Shown one piece after another: positions 1-10,700 of a stretch of DNA of 64,000 nucleotides. Position numbers and translations under genes: made by a program. Source of the stretch: Onchocerca lupi (lineage: Eukaryota > Nematoda > Chromadorea > Rhabditida > Onchocercidae); the NCBI GenBank assembly GCA_028564675.1, contig JAOVVO010000462.1:1-64000 (forward strand), written 5' to 3'. Below the pieces are notes generated by a model, which worked only from the letters and a program-made list of their open reading frames with translations, was not told the DNA's origin and did not search any database. The number at the start of each line of letters is the position of its first letter. Within the stretch, counting starts at the first letter, position 1.

Positions 1-18
1 TCGTTAATTTCTTTCCAG

Positions 19-655
19 TGTTCGGTATTTTTTCCTCCTGTCGTTTCCCATAGCAATGTTCGTAATATATATTCCAATATTTTTCAACTTGCGTCACAAA
101 CGAATGAGTGCTACAGAGTTAAACAAAGCAAGCAGTAAGACAGCATTGTTTTTTGTTTAACCAAAGAAAATTATGCTCGTTTATAAAATTCTTTTAAAAA
201 TTTCCAGAAAATTTTGAAATTTGTGAAATTCCTCTCAGATCTCCCTAATTTCTTATTTTTTTTTTTCTTCATTCACTTCTTAAATAAAATAATTAAATTT
301 GGTCACTTCAAGAATTTTTGCAGGAGACAAAACGATGAATGTAGTAAAATATGAACGATTGATGTTAATTCAAGCAGCAATAATTTGTGGCGCAATAGAG
401 ATTCAAATTCTCTGTTACAACTTTCTCTTGAAACTTGCCCTCAAATTTATTAGCAAAGAAGCCGCAATTTCTGTCAATATTTTCATCAATTGTTATGTGA
501 TTTTTATTGGTTCCATTTTGCCTACAGTCAATTTAATTTTTGTCAAACGATTTCGTCAGGATGTAAAACGTGCAATTCGAAATTTGCTGTACAAATTTAA
601 AGTAACAAAAATTATGCCTACTACGGTATTTCCAGCATCTTCGTCAAAATTTTAA
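19..655 (+). CDS. 7TM chemoreceptor-like GPCR (Srx/Srsx type), last two exons
   Basis: This is the 3' end of a serpentine receptor gene whose start lies before the window. The penultimate exon 19-134 follows a TTTCCAG acceptor and encodes a hydrophobic span (FFLLSFPIAMFVIYIPIFF) plus a basic loop, as expected for TM5 and the start of intracellular loop 3. It ends in A|GTAAGA. The last exon 324-655 follows TTTTTGCAG, and the junction codon (A+GA) is in phase. This exon holds TM6 (LIQAAIICGAIEIQILCYNF), TM7 (INCYVIFIGSILPTVNLIFV) with the family-like P in TM7, and a basic cytoplasmic tail (FRQDVKRAIRN) before TAA at 653-655. The E-R-L-x-L-I-Q-x-x-I-I-C pattern before TM6 and the I-x-P-x-x-N-L-I-F pattern in TM7 resemble nematode Srx/Srsx-type receptors, which are usually chemosensory or peptide GPCRs. 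The subfamily is an inference. Confidence 0.72.
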
Positions 656-2085
656 CCAATTTCTCATATGCTAACATAGCTATGTTGATTTCGTACAATA
701 TTCGAATTCAATATTCGTCAAGTCATTATGGCGTTTTCTTCATTTGAAGAGCAAGGGAAAATATTCTGATGCAGCATATCGAGAAGTACTGGAATTTTCG
801 AAACAGAATGACATCACTTTCAACAAAACAGTGTTTTGTTTTCCTCATTCAGTTAAATACTTCCCTATTAATACTTTTTCATAAAATTAAGTTCTTCCAA
901 AGGTAGTTTTAATAGTCCTAATCTAGCTAGATCAAGACTATTGGGAAAGTATTATTTAGACTATTGACAAAGTTGTGCTTCATACTAAATTTCTATCTTT
1001 TTTGCTATATAATAATTATTTTCAGATCATAGGATCTTGTGGAAAGATAAGTTTTATGTTATATATTGTATCAGCGCCATTAATCATTTTGAATTTTATA
1101 TTTGGAAGCATTTTTGAAAATTTAATATTTCTCTCTTCTATTTTTATTGAACAATCTTTTTCTTTCTTAAAATCAGAATATTCATTAAATGCTGGTAGTT
1201 TCAATGATGGAATAGATTGTCATTTCACAATTTGCATTAAAAAAGTCAGCAACAGTAGCACTCGAAAAATTTAAGTGTAATTAGCAGTGGACAAGCATAT
1301 TACATTATTGCTGACAGTGCATCATGAAATGAAGAAATTTTGAAATAATTCTCTTTTGAAATTTTATATGGACAATGAATTCCTATTTTTTTCCGATTTT
1401 TAGAAATGAAAGTGATATGTTGATTAATTCTAATAAATTATATTTCTGTTAAAAGTCAGAAAAGCAAAATTGGAGCCCAATAAAAATAATCCAAACTTTT
1501 TCATGCATATGTCAATCAAACTAAATTACAATTATTACAGTGAAATGCGATGTGATACTGATTCAGCAGGTTAATATAATTATCAAAATTGTATTACATC
1601 GCATGTCAATAATTTCTCCTTTTGAAAAATATTTGTTATTTCTTATTTCACAAAAATATTCACACATTAGCATGCAGTTACAGTTGATCACTCTTCACAA
1701 TGCATCTTTAACAAAACGCATCATATTTTTAATGTCATTGCTAAAATTTTTAATGCTAATCTATTCTGTACAAATAAATATGTAAATATTATCTGTACCT
1801 CTAACGAATTTCCGGAAGTCATCCATCGATTCTTTTCAAATTTTGACAAAACCTTATATCCGAATAGGCCATCATTTTTAGATAAACGTACTTAATGTTT
1901 CTCACGTGCCTCATCCGTGACAGCTAAAAGTAAGTGAGGGGGCGCGGTTTATTCACTTCGCTTTCCTTTCTTTCTCTCACTCTCTTTCTGCCTCCCATCT
2001 CTTTCTCTCTCCTTCTTTCCTGAGTAATAATAATAATAATAATTAATATAATAATAATAGTAATAATAATAATAATAATAATAAC

Positions 2086-2147
<62 letters not shown>

Positions 2148-2653
2148 AATTGTGTTTAAGTTTATATTAATTCTTCATCGCTCAGTTACATTTGAATTTT
2201 TTTATTTTAATGTTAATATTTTTAAAATATTGTTATGGATTTCTTGTGTTGGAAAATACCAATACTCTGAAAAATTACAGCAATCGAAAATCAAAAAAAA
2301 GTCTTATTGGATTAGCTGCTTCGCATTTTCATATCGTAAGTTCAATAATTTATTTAGCAATTTTCCTTTTAAATTAACATTAAATGGTAAAATATATATG
2401 TAATAAGAAATTGATTTATTATGAATAAATAAAAGCGAGATTTTTTGCTAATAAATTAAACAAATAATATTTTTTATCTAATTTGGTAGTCATTTTTTTT
2501 TTTTCATATTTATGAGAAAAATGATTGGTTGATATAAGGAAAATTTTTGATAATATAGAGATATTAATGTTTTAATGCACTGAATATTCTTATAGCTATT
2601 GCTAATTCCATGAAATTATCTATATCAAGTTATCATAGGCAATAGATATCAAT
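656..2653. other. Intergenic, no supported gene
   Basis: I see no supported gene. At about 1020-1274 both strands are open for 60-80 codons. The plus strand has a TTTTCAG acceptor at 1025 and a hydrophobic reading. The minus strand reads as a charged 70-codon frame without a good acceptor. I cannot decide between them. A C/T-rich tract (about 1963-2019) followed by a long TAA microsatellite occupies 1960-2145. Confidence 0.5.
2025..2145. repeat. (TAA)n microsatellite, about 120 bp
   Basis: Nearly pure TAA repeats with a few interruptions, preceded directly by a roughly 55-bp CT-rich tract. Confidence 0.95.
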
Positions 2654-3000
2654 GAAAAAATTCAATGTGATGTATGCGGCAAGCAATTCAATTATCTATT
2701 CAATTTGCGAATTCATATGAAGAAACATAAAACGAAATAAGTGACGTATTTAGAGGGCATGTGCGATAAACAAATCCCATGTCAATGCAGATTGCGAACT
2801 CATATGCACCTACATATGCGGCGAGAAATCGTTCAAATGCAATCAGTGTGGAAAAGAATTTAAATTTGTCAGCAATTTGAAAGGACATGTATAGACATAC
2901 GAACGCAGGCTCATTTAAATTTGATGAATGTGACAGAATATTCGAAAGAAATTATAATTTGGAAGAGCGTAAAAAGAAGCTTAAAAGTTCCACCGAAAGG
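2654..3000 (+). pseudogene. Decayed C2H2 zinc-finger protein gene
   Basis: Three to four classical C2H2 fingers can be read, but only by changing frame. Finger 1 (2654-2737) is intact: C-D-V-C, then G-K-Q-F, twelve residues, H-M-K-K-H. It is followed by TAA at 2738. A remnant of finger 2 lies at about 2760-2815 (C-D-K... R-L-R-T-H). Finger 3 (2820-2891) reads GEKSFKCNQCGKEF...SNLKGHV with a linker-like G-E-K-S-F, then TAG at 2892. Finger 4 (from 2896) reads HTNAGSFKFDECDRIFERN: the first Cys is Phe and the last His is Arg. Stops, frameshifts and lost zinc ligands show that the gene is dead. A functional relative would be a DNA-binding transcription factor. There is no intron between fingers, so either a processed copy or the decay of a single large exon is possible. 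Confidence 0.8.
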
Positions 3001-4016
3001 CTATTTTCTTCAGTAGGTCCCACTGATGATGACTGATATCTGTGTCACAACGCCACAATTGATCCGGTGAACAAAATAATCCTTTCGCAAAGTTATAATT
3101 TACTAAATAGTAATAGCTTGTGTATTTGAACTGTTTTGCCTTTTGCCTTTTGCCTTTTATGTCTTGCCATTATCAAGCTTTAAAAATGACTGATAAAAAT
3201 TGAAATTTTCGATTGATAATGAAACAGAATTTCATATTACATTGATTTTATCAATTCTTATGTTATTATTTTATTCCATGATAGTATTCCACTCACAACT
3301 TCATCTAAAATCCAAAAATGTTGACAAAATATGCACATTTCCTTTTATTTATAACTTATTTCTTTTGTATTGAAAAATAGTTTTAATTGTTTGCAGTATT
3401 TGGTCAAATAAATATTCTCTTGAAATTAGAATTATTTTAATGATAAAAAACTAGGTTCTAGTTTGAAATTTCTGCTGTGCTTTAATTTATCAAAGTTCAT
3501 GTGATCATCACGAAATATTGAGACAAAATTAGTGAGTTTAATTGTTTTCTGTTAAGTCTTATAATTTATTCATTTTGTAATCTTCCATTATATTATCCGT
3601 CGCAGAAATGGCAAGGAAGATCAGAGAAATGTGATTTCTTTGTTTTAAAGGAAATAATTTGTAACCCTTGATTGTTGTATAAAATTTATTTCTTTGTTTC
3701 AAATCAAACGACTTTGTTTTATGGCCTTTTTAAGTAGCTTTAGCTTGTTTTATGGCTTTGTTAAATGCTTTAACCTTTGTTTTATCCTGTTGTAAATCAT
3801 ATCCAAAAGCGCTCTTGCATGCGCGAACAAAGAAAAGTTTTCTCATGTTACGGCAATGCTTCCTTGTGCATCATCTGAAAGGAAAACTAAGAATGCGGTT
3901 GGATCCTTCGTCTGGTATATTTCAAATTTCTTCTTAATAGTCTTTTTATCCCCTTTTCTTATATTAATAAATCGTCATTTAAATTGTTATGTTGATATAA
4001 TTGATTTGTAATTGTT
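3001..4016. other. Intergenic with a GC-richer island at 3720-3930
   Basis: 3137-3160 carries about three copies of TTTTGCC/TTGCCTT. The island 3720-3930 has higher complexity than its surroundings. A minus-strand frame (about 3735-3857, MRKLFFVRACKSAFGY...) and a plus-strand frame (3752-3937) are both open, and neither has convincing splice sites. I recognise nothing in it. It may be the end of another decayed gene. Confidence 0.35.
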
Positions 4017-4099
4017 CGTTTCTGTAATAAAGGTTTAATTACTCAAGTTTAAAATAGTTTTAAAATCGTTTCTGTAATAAAGGTTTAATTACTCAAGTT
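4017..4099 (+). repeat. Tandem pair of SL1-like 33-mers
   Basis: The same 33 bp occurs at 4017-4049 and 4067-4099. In each copy, CGTTTCTGTAATAAA is followed by GGTTTAATTACTCAAGTT, which is the first 18 nt of the SL1 leader with one change (C12 to T). After that the copies diverge (TAAAAT versus CGCGAAAT), and neither keeps the leader's TTTGAG|GT end. The TAATAAA just upstream is shared with the exact SL1 copy at 4954-4975. They are best read as degenerate spliced-leader RNA gene copies or retroposed leaders. Confidence 0.65.
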
Positions 4100-4859
4100 C
4101 GCGAAATATTCGATAAAATACGATAAAAAACGAGAACCCTTATCATTGTCATGGTTAAGAAGAACGGCGACACTATCCTTTGTGATTTCTAAAAAAAAAT
4201 TTTTTAAGGAATGCATAAAAGTTCTTTGCGAAAATACATATCAAATAGTTTTTTTTTTTAAACAATATTTTTTGTATATGGTATTTTTCATTCTTTAGAA
4301 GCTTTATCTGAGACGTCTTAACATATTTGAACAGTAAATATTCGATTTTTATTCTGCTATTTTTTTCAGCTTTTTAGGGTAATAAAATGGAAAGATTTGA
4401 ATAATTATCATTTCATGTTTCATTTTATTGTAATGGGAAGTTCTAGTATCAGCACATCCAGCCAAAACTACTTTTTCTGATAAGTAATTAGTATGTGAAT
4501 TGCTATCACATCTAAGAATGGATGCATAATGGATCTACTTTTCTTGTGAAATTGTTGAAATTTATTTTTGAAACAAATTTACTCAATGTTAATATTAAAA
4601 GTATGCCCAAATCGAATCATTTCATGGAGTTTTGAATTGACAACTCCAACAAATCATATTATAATCATTTGCTTTTCTATACACATTATTTAAATTTCAA
4701 ATATAAAGGGAAGTTATCAGATTTCATTGAAATTTCTAATACCATATCCAATAAATGTCGAATATTAACGGAAATTACCGAACAAATTTCTGGAGGAATA
4801 GAAATAGTAAGAAATGCAGCCTCACTAATCTATCATTGTTTTGTTGACAGATGTCGCTT

Positions 4860-4975
4860 TTTCTTTCTGATAGTGACAAAATAATAAGTTGAATTCTGTT
4901 CTTTCGTTCTCACAGTTTCTTCAATTCTCTTTTCATTCACTCCGGTAACGAACCTCAAACTTGGGTAATTAAACC
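4860..4975 (-). ncRNA. SL1 spliced-leader sequence, possible SL RNA gene
   Basis: Read on the minus strand, 4975 down to 4954 is identical over 22 nt to the nematode SL1 leader (starts GGTTTAATTACC, ends GTTTGAG). It is followed at once by GT (GAG|GTTCGT), so the leader sits against a donor site as in an SL RNA gene and not in a trans-spliced mRNA copy. An ATTTTG stretch (about 4876-4881 in the downstream part) could serve as an Sm site, but I could not establish the three-stem SL RNA fold. The 3' limit given is a guess. In spirurids SL1 genes are usually described next to 5S rRNA; I see no 5S sequence here. Alternatives are an SL RNA pseudogene or an SL1-bearing insertion. Confidence 0.5.
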
Positions 4976-5065
4976 TTTATTATGATTAATTTATAAATCA
5001 ACATACGCAGTAATTATTCCAATAATTATATTAACAATACAATTCCGATCAATATCATGAAGAGA

Positions 5066-5407
5066 TTATAATGTAAAAAAGGGGAGATAGGTTTGGTAAA
5101 GAAGAAGAATTGGTTTATCACCGCTGGTCCACTCGACCGAGCTGATGGCAGCTAGTTGGTAGAAATGATTTTTGTACTCAGGACCCTCATCTTCTTCGTG
5201 GATGGAGGATGCTGGTATCATTTTGCAGAGACAAGCAAGATCCTTTGTTGTCTCGGTAGCATGCGCCTTTGGTGCGCATGAGACTGTGCCAGTAGTTAGT
5301 TGATGATGAAAGAGAGCTTTTTTAAAGCTCATTAACTGGATAGACAAATTAATTTTACAATCAACTACATGAGATATGCAATGTAAAATTTTAAACAAAG
5401 GGATCAC
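5066..5407 (-). other. GC-richer island with an open minus-strand frame, function unknown
   Basis: About 5090-5335 stands out in base composition from the flanking AT-rich DNA. The minus strand is open for 113 codons. The part after MSFKKALFHHQ looks protein-like, with charged and aromatic residues (SSIHEEDEGPEYKN, SSVEWTSGDKPI), and ends at TAA next to the AT-rich flank. I do not recognise the product. No clear acceptor or signal peptide is visible, and a second frame is also open over part of the stretch. It could be a small gene, an exon or an old mobile-element piece. Confidence 0.25.
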
Positions 5408-7715
5408 TGATTTTTTTTTTTTTTATCTCGCGATTTCAGCGACAACAGACAATATTTACTTGTAATTTTTCCATACCAAATGCATCAAGTTTAACCGGAT
5501 ATAAATCAAAACAGAAGTAGGATACAGCATGTATTGATGTTAATATTTATGTAAAGAACAAGTTTTAATTTACGTACATTATTTTTTGATTATACGGATC
5601 AATTAATATATACGAGAAGAGAGATGAAAACTGATGAAAAAAATTACGTTCAGAAATTTTTAGCTAAATGTAGAAATTTGGAGAATCTTCTAAAAATACT
5701 GAAATGGCTATGAAAGAAATAACAAATGATCTGCAATTTTTGCGATTTACGTAACTTTAACACCACATGTTCGTTGATTACCGAAATAAGTTTTTGCGAT
5801 TGTATAGAGCTGAAATGATAATAATTATTATCTGTCTCTAATTTCATGCAATTTTCCCAATGAACCTGAGCTTTCGCATGATTGGAATAATTTAAATTTT
5901 TACTCTTATTTTTTGAATCAATTTTTATATCTAGTTAAAACGATTTATCTGTCACAGAATTTATACGTTATGATTATTACGATTAATATAAATGATAAAT
6001 TCCATTCAGAAATCAATCGGTAACATATTCCATGTATCTGATTTTCGTCTGTTATTGCAGTGAAAATGATTGTTTAAACTGTCAGTAATATCAGTCGGAT
6101 GGCTTTTCCTGTTGAATAAGATAACGAAGAGAATGAAATTCAAATTCCGTATAATCTGAACCTTTTCTTAGAAAAATTATATTTTAGTAAATTAACATAT
6201 TATAAAATACCGTTCGAAATGAACTGGACAAGAAAATTGATGTTTTAATCTATTTCGTATGATGTTTCACCCTTTTTTGTACTTTTCAAACAAATAGATC
6301 TTCTTGTATCGTTTTAAACAAATTAAGAAATATTGAACACAAATGCATGTTGAGATTCTTCTTCAGATAGCAATAACATATAAACTGTGCATAGAGTTTT
6401 GAACTGATTAGAATACTTGAAGGTAACATTGCAAGTTTGCAATGCACCGAAATTTTCACTAATTTTCCATTTTTTGCTAATAGCACTCATGACCGGTTCG
6501 AGAATTCTGAAATAAACAAGTAATACAGTTCACCATTAAATTGTTTTCAATTTAAAAAACAAAAAAGACATCAAACATCTGAAAAAAAAAAGAGTTTGCA
6601 TCAATTTATTTATGTTAAAATGAAAACAATATTATATAATATACATATAAACATCCATGACAATATTAAAAAATATACGAAATGTTAACGAACAAAGAAA
6701 GGAAAAATTCAAAAAAACCGATTCCTGTTCACCGAACTATATTTATAAACCAAATAGTCTTCACAACCTGGAATACCGGAAATTTCTGAATGACAAACCA
6801 TGAAATAAATGTGAGAATGAAAATTAGCTTACAAAACAAAAATAAAATGTAAACGAAAATGTAAAAGTAAATAGCAAATGAGGCAAGATTACATGGGAAA
6901 ATGAGCTTTTGAAAAAGTAAGAGATAACAAATACGGTAAGAAATCGAAGCTTGAAAAGACATAAATTTATGCGACACCGCTTTTATCAGAGTGATTCCAT
7001 TCTCTTATCGAACTAATGGATCAATAGCATAACTTTTTAGTAAATAAGAATTTGGAAAACAAAATATGGAAATGAATAAATTATGAAAATGGATAAATTG
7101 TTGTCACAGAAGTGTTTTACCCAGTTCTACGTATACAAAATATGATAATTCGTTTGTCTACTTCGTCTATCATTGATTGAAGAGGACTCTAATAATTTAT
7201 CTCTAGGTATCTGCTACAATGAAGTGCGAAAACTTGGTTATCTTGAGCCATCTTCAATACTATTAATATGAGAATCAAAACAAAAAGAATGAAAAGACAG
7301 TTATTTTAAAACATATTTTCTGTTAATTTATTAAAACTGAATAAATGATAGCAAAAAATCAAACAATAAATTGTACTTACACATACAACTCCAATGAAAT
7401 TTTCTCAAAACAAGTAAAATAAATAAATAACTCTAACAGAGGAGAAAGAAATATGCCTTTCTTCAATAAATTTCCTCGTAATAAACTTAGAAAAATTTCT
7501 CTAGCAAAAAGAAAATGAATAAGATTCCGAATTATTTGTGAGTATAAAAGAGCTGAAAATTGCTTCTAGAATTTACTGTACAGCACTTGAAAAAGAATGA
7601 AAAACATATCGTACCGAATTCCTATATGATAATGAATTAATGGATTTACGATGCGTTTAAAAATTCCTGGAAATAAGATGAAGCATTAGACTGGAAAGTA
7701 GCAGCAAATCATTTA
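5408..7715. other. Intergenic, AT-rich
   Basis: Nothing codes convincingly in this stretch. Short open frames on the minus strand (5650-5847, 6286-6486, 6729-6977) are lysine/phenylalanine-rich in the way expected from AT-rich DNA and lack splice signals. The last part lies downstream of the Myb/SANT-like gene. Confidence 0.5.
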
Positions 7716-10700
7716 TTACAAATCACTATCATCATCGTAACTTTTATCACAATAACCGTTATCACGAAAACCGCTGAAATCAGCCATCCCTGTCATTGCT
7801 GACATTATCTCTCGTTGCACATTGGTATTTACAGCTGCCTTTACTAGATCTGATACTTTTTCCAAAACACGTGATATCTGGAGTTGATGTTCGACCGATT
7901 TCTGTAACAGTTCTGGATAATTTTAAGCATTTCGATTTCAAATACATTAAATAAGCCTACATTCTATTTCATTTAATATCCCTGCTATCTGCATTTGTTT
8001 TGGGTAAACATTAATTAATCAGTACAGAAAGGACCAATAAAAAAAACTAGGAAGTGGAAAAAAGATTTCAGTAAGATGTTTACAAATACAAAAAAGATAA
8101 GATTAAGAGAATACACGGATTCAATCAGAGCACTAAAGAAATCCAGCAGTCGCGTTGCAAGATATACGATTCTGAAACAATGATGACAAACTATTCATTT
8201 AATCTTTATCAAACAACAACTACCTGCAAGAGTTCATTTTTTAACTGTTTAATTTCAGCATCACGATCAGCAATAATGGCTAGCAACTCCACTGATGACA
8301 AACCGGGGTTCGCCGAAATGCGCTGACTAACATTACTAGCATGATTTACAAATCCTGCAAAAGAATAATCCACACTACTATTGTTGTTTCAATACTATAA
8401 AATAAATGAGAAAAATTATTTAAGAAAGAAGAAATCACTGAAACATCATTGCTTCAATATGTAGATCACAACCTGGGCGTAATCTAGACCAAGAAATGAT
8501 AACAAAAGCCAGAATATTGATTTCTGCTTTCAAGATCTTAAAATTATCATTTTTCTAATACAAGTACTAATAAGACTATGATAAATGCAGAATATAATTT
8601 CTAATTTTTCTGCTTGAAATCCTTTTAATCCTCTTAGTTAATCTGTCATATAAAAATACTGTTTGATGCAATCTCTTTTTTGAGATCATGAAAACCAACC
8701 ATTTTTCAAGTCGATATTAGACTTCCGATCCCTTGATGTTAACCGAGGCAAAAGAGTTGGTGAGCCAGTTCGAATTTGAGAAGTACCAGTTGCACCACTT
8801 GTTCCATTTGACACCGGATTTACCAAACGTGTTAGCAGATCGGAATTACTTGATGATGCATCCGAATCCAAACTTTAACAGGAAGAAAAACAATCATAAA
8901 TCCATGTTATTTGCTCTGTCTAATTAGGTACGACCACATTTTATTCATTTGCAGATAGAATTCTAATGAATCTATCTTAATTCAATAATCTGAATTATCT
9001 TTCATCTCTCATTTCATTGCTGCCGTACAATTCTCTTTCTCTTTTTAAAAAGGTTAGCAGTAATGAGAACAGAGATTTTATCATTTTCTCATGCGAAAAT
9101 ATCACTCTTACTCAGCAGAAGCAGCTCCATTAATGCTACCAGCATCAGATCGTGACGCACCACCTCCATTGTTATTGAAAGGAAGTGATTGAGATTTCCG
9201 CCTATAATTTGCATAAAGTTTTTTAGTTTGCTCGATAGTCAAATCACCCAATTCGGATCCATATTTTTCATTGGTAGAATCTGTTATCTGTTTCCAAACT
9301 TGATTACGTTCAGCATTAATGTGATATAATCTGAAATAGTGACAACAAATTATTGTCCTCGAAGAAAACAAACATTCGTCAGATAATCTCAAGCGGAAAT
9401 AATTTGAATGAATGCAGATAGAGAAGAGAAAAGAATCTGAAAAAAAAAAAAAAAATATTTCAGTAAACAAAATATTTTGAAAGAATGAAAATAAATGTTG
9501 AAAAGTAGAAAATATACTGAACAGAAATAGGATTCTTACATCTATTTGGTTTGAATGCCAAATCTACTTTATTTACATTATCTAATTAAACAGAATCATC
9601 CCCACATTCATTTGCACTATTTCTAAAAGAAATAAAAGCAAAAAGAAGATACAATTATTTATAGAAAACATTCACGTGAAAAGGCATGCAAGATAAGAAA
9701 AGAATCTTTAAAAAATGGATATTGCAGTGAACAAAATCTTTTGGAAAAATGAAACAAATTTTTTAGAAAATAAGCCAAATATCAAGCATTTTCAAGATCA
9801 AATGCTTAAATTTGATAGAAAAATCGAAAAAAAATAAGAAATAGAGGAGCTAAAATAATGCAAAAAATTCAAGAATTTAAATCACGAAAAAAAAAAAAAA
9901 AAAAAACGAATCAAAGAGAAGAAAACAGTAAAGTTTATTTCAATAAAGCATACCTTGAATGGCTATCAAAGACACCGTTAAAAGTTTCTGCTAATTTACA
10001 AACATATTGTCCTCGTTCTTTTTTTTGCTGATTTGCAATAACAGATGCGACAGCTTGTTGTCCAGATAATACTAAGCCATCGGTAGAGCTGCACGATGAA
10101 GATGCTGAGCTGAAAATTACTTCCTCGTAAAAACCACTAATACTACAAAAATTTCTACTAATACAACGGAAGAATAGATAATATCTTATAATTTGCACTA
10201 AGAATTTCTTTAAAAAAAGAAATGTGTCACATTCGGCGACATTTTAACATGCCCTTATGTGTATCTCAGTAAATTGAATTAAAGAAAAACAAATGAAAAC
10301 TAAAGGAAATGAAAATAAATTTTCTTAGAAAGTAAGCCAAATATCCATCGTCTCTTTCGTCACACAAAAAGAGAGAATGGAAGAGGAGACAAAAAAAAAG
10401 AATTATTTTAGTTAAAAACAAAACAAAATAAATAATTAACCACTGTGCGAGAAATTGCAAAAGATCTTTTGATGGTTTATCATCTTCTCGTACGATATCA
10501 TCCATTGTCTCTTCCGCTTGTTTCACTTTCAATACATCTGAAAATATTGCTCAGATATCGGAATAATAGTAAAAATTAGATTCTCTCAAAGAGTGAAAAA
10601 CATATAGCTATCTGATTAATTACGGTTTTATTTCGAAGATCTTTTTTTTCCTTAGATATTCGAAGAAATGAATAAGGAAATTTGACTTAAAAAATTGTGA

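Noticed and set aside
4017..4982. Inverted repeats that looked like the ends of a MITE
   Set aside because: The shared part is the SL1 leader plus a short upstream TAATAAA. The similarity stops inside the presumed element, so an SL-related origin explains it better.
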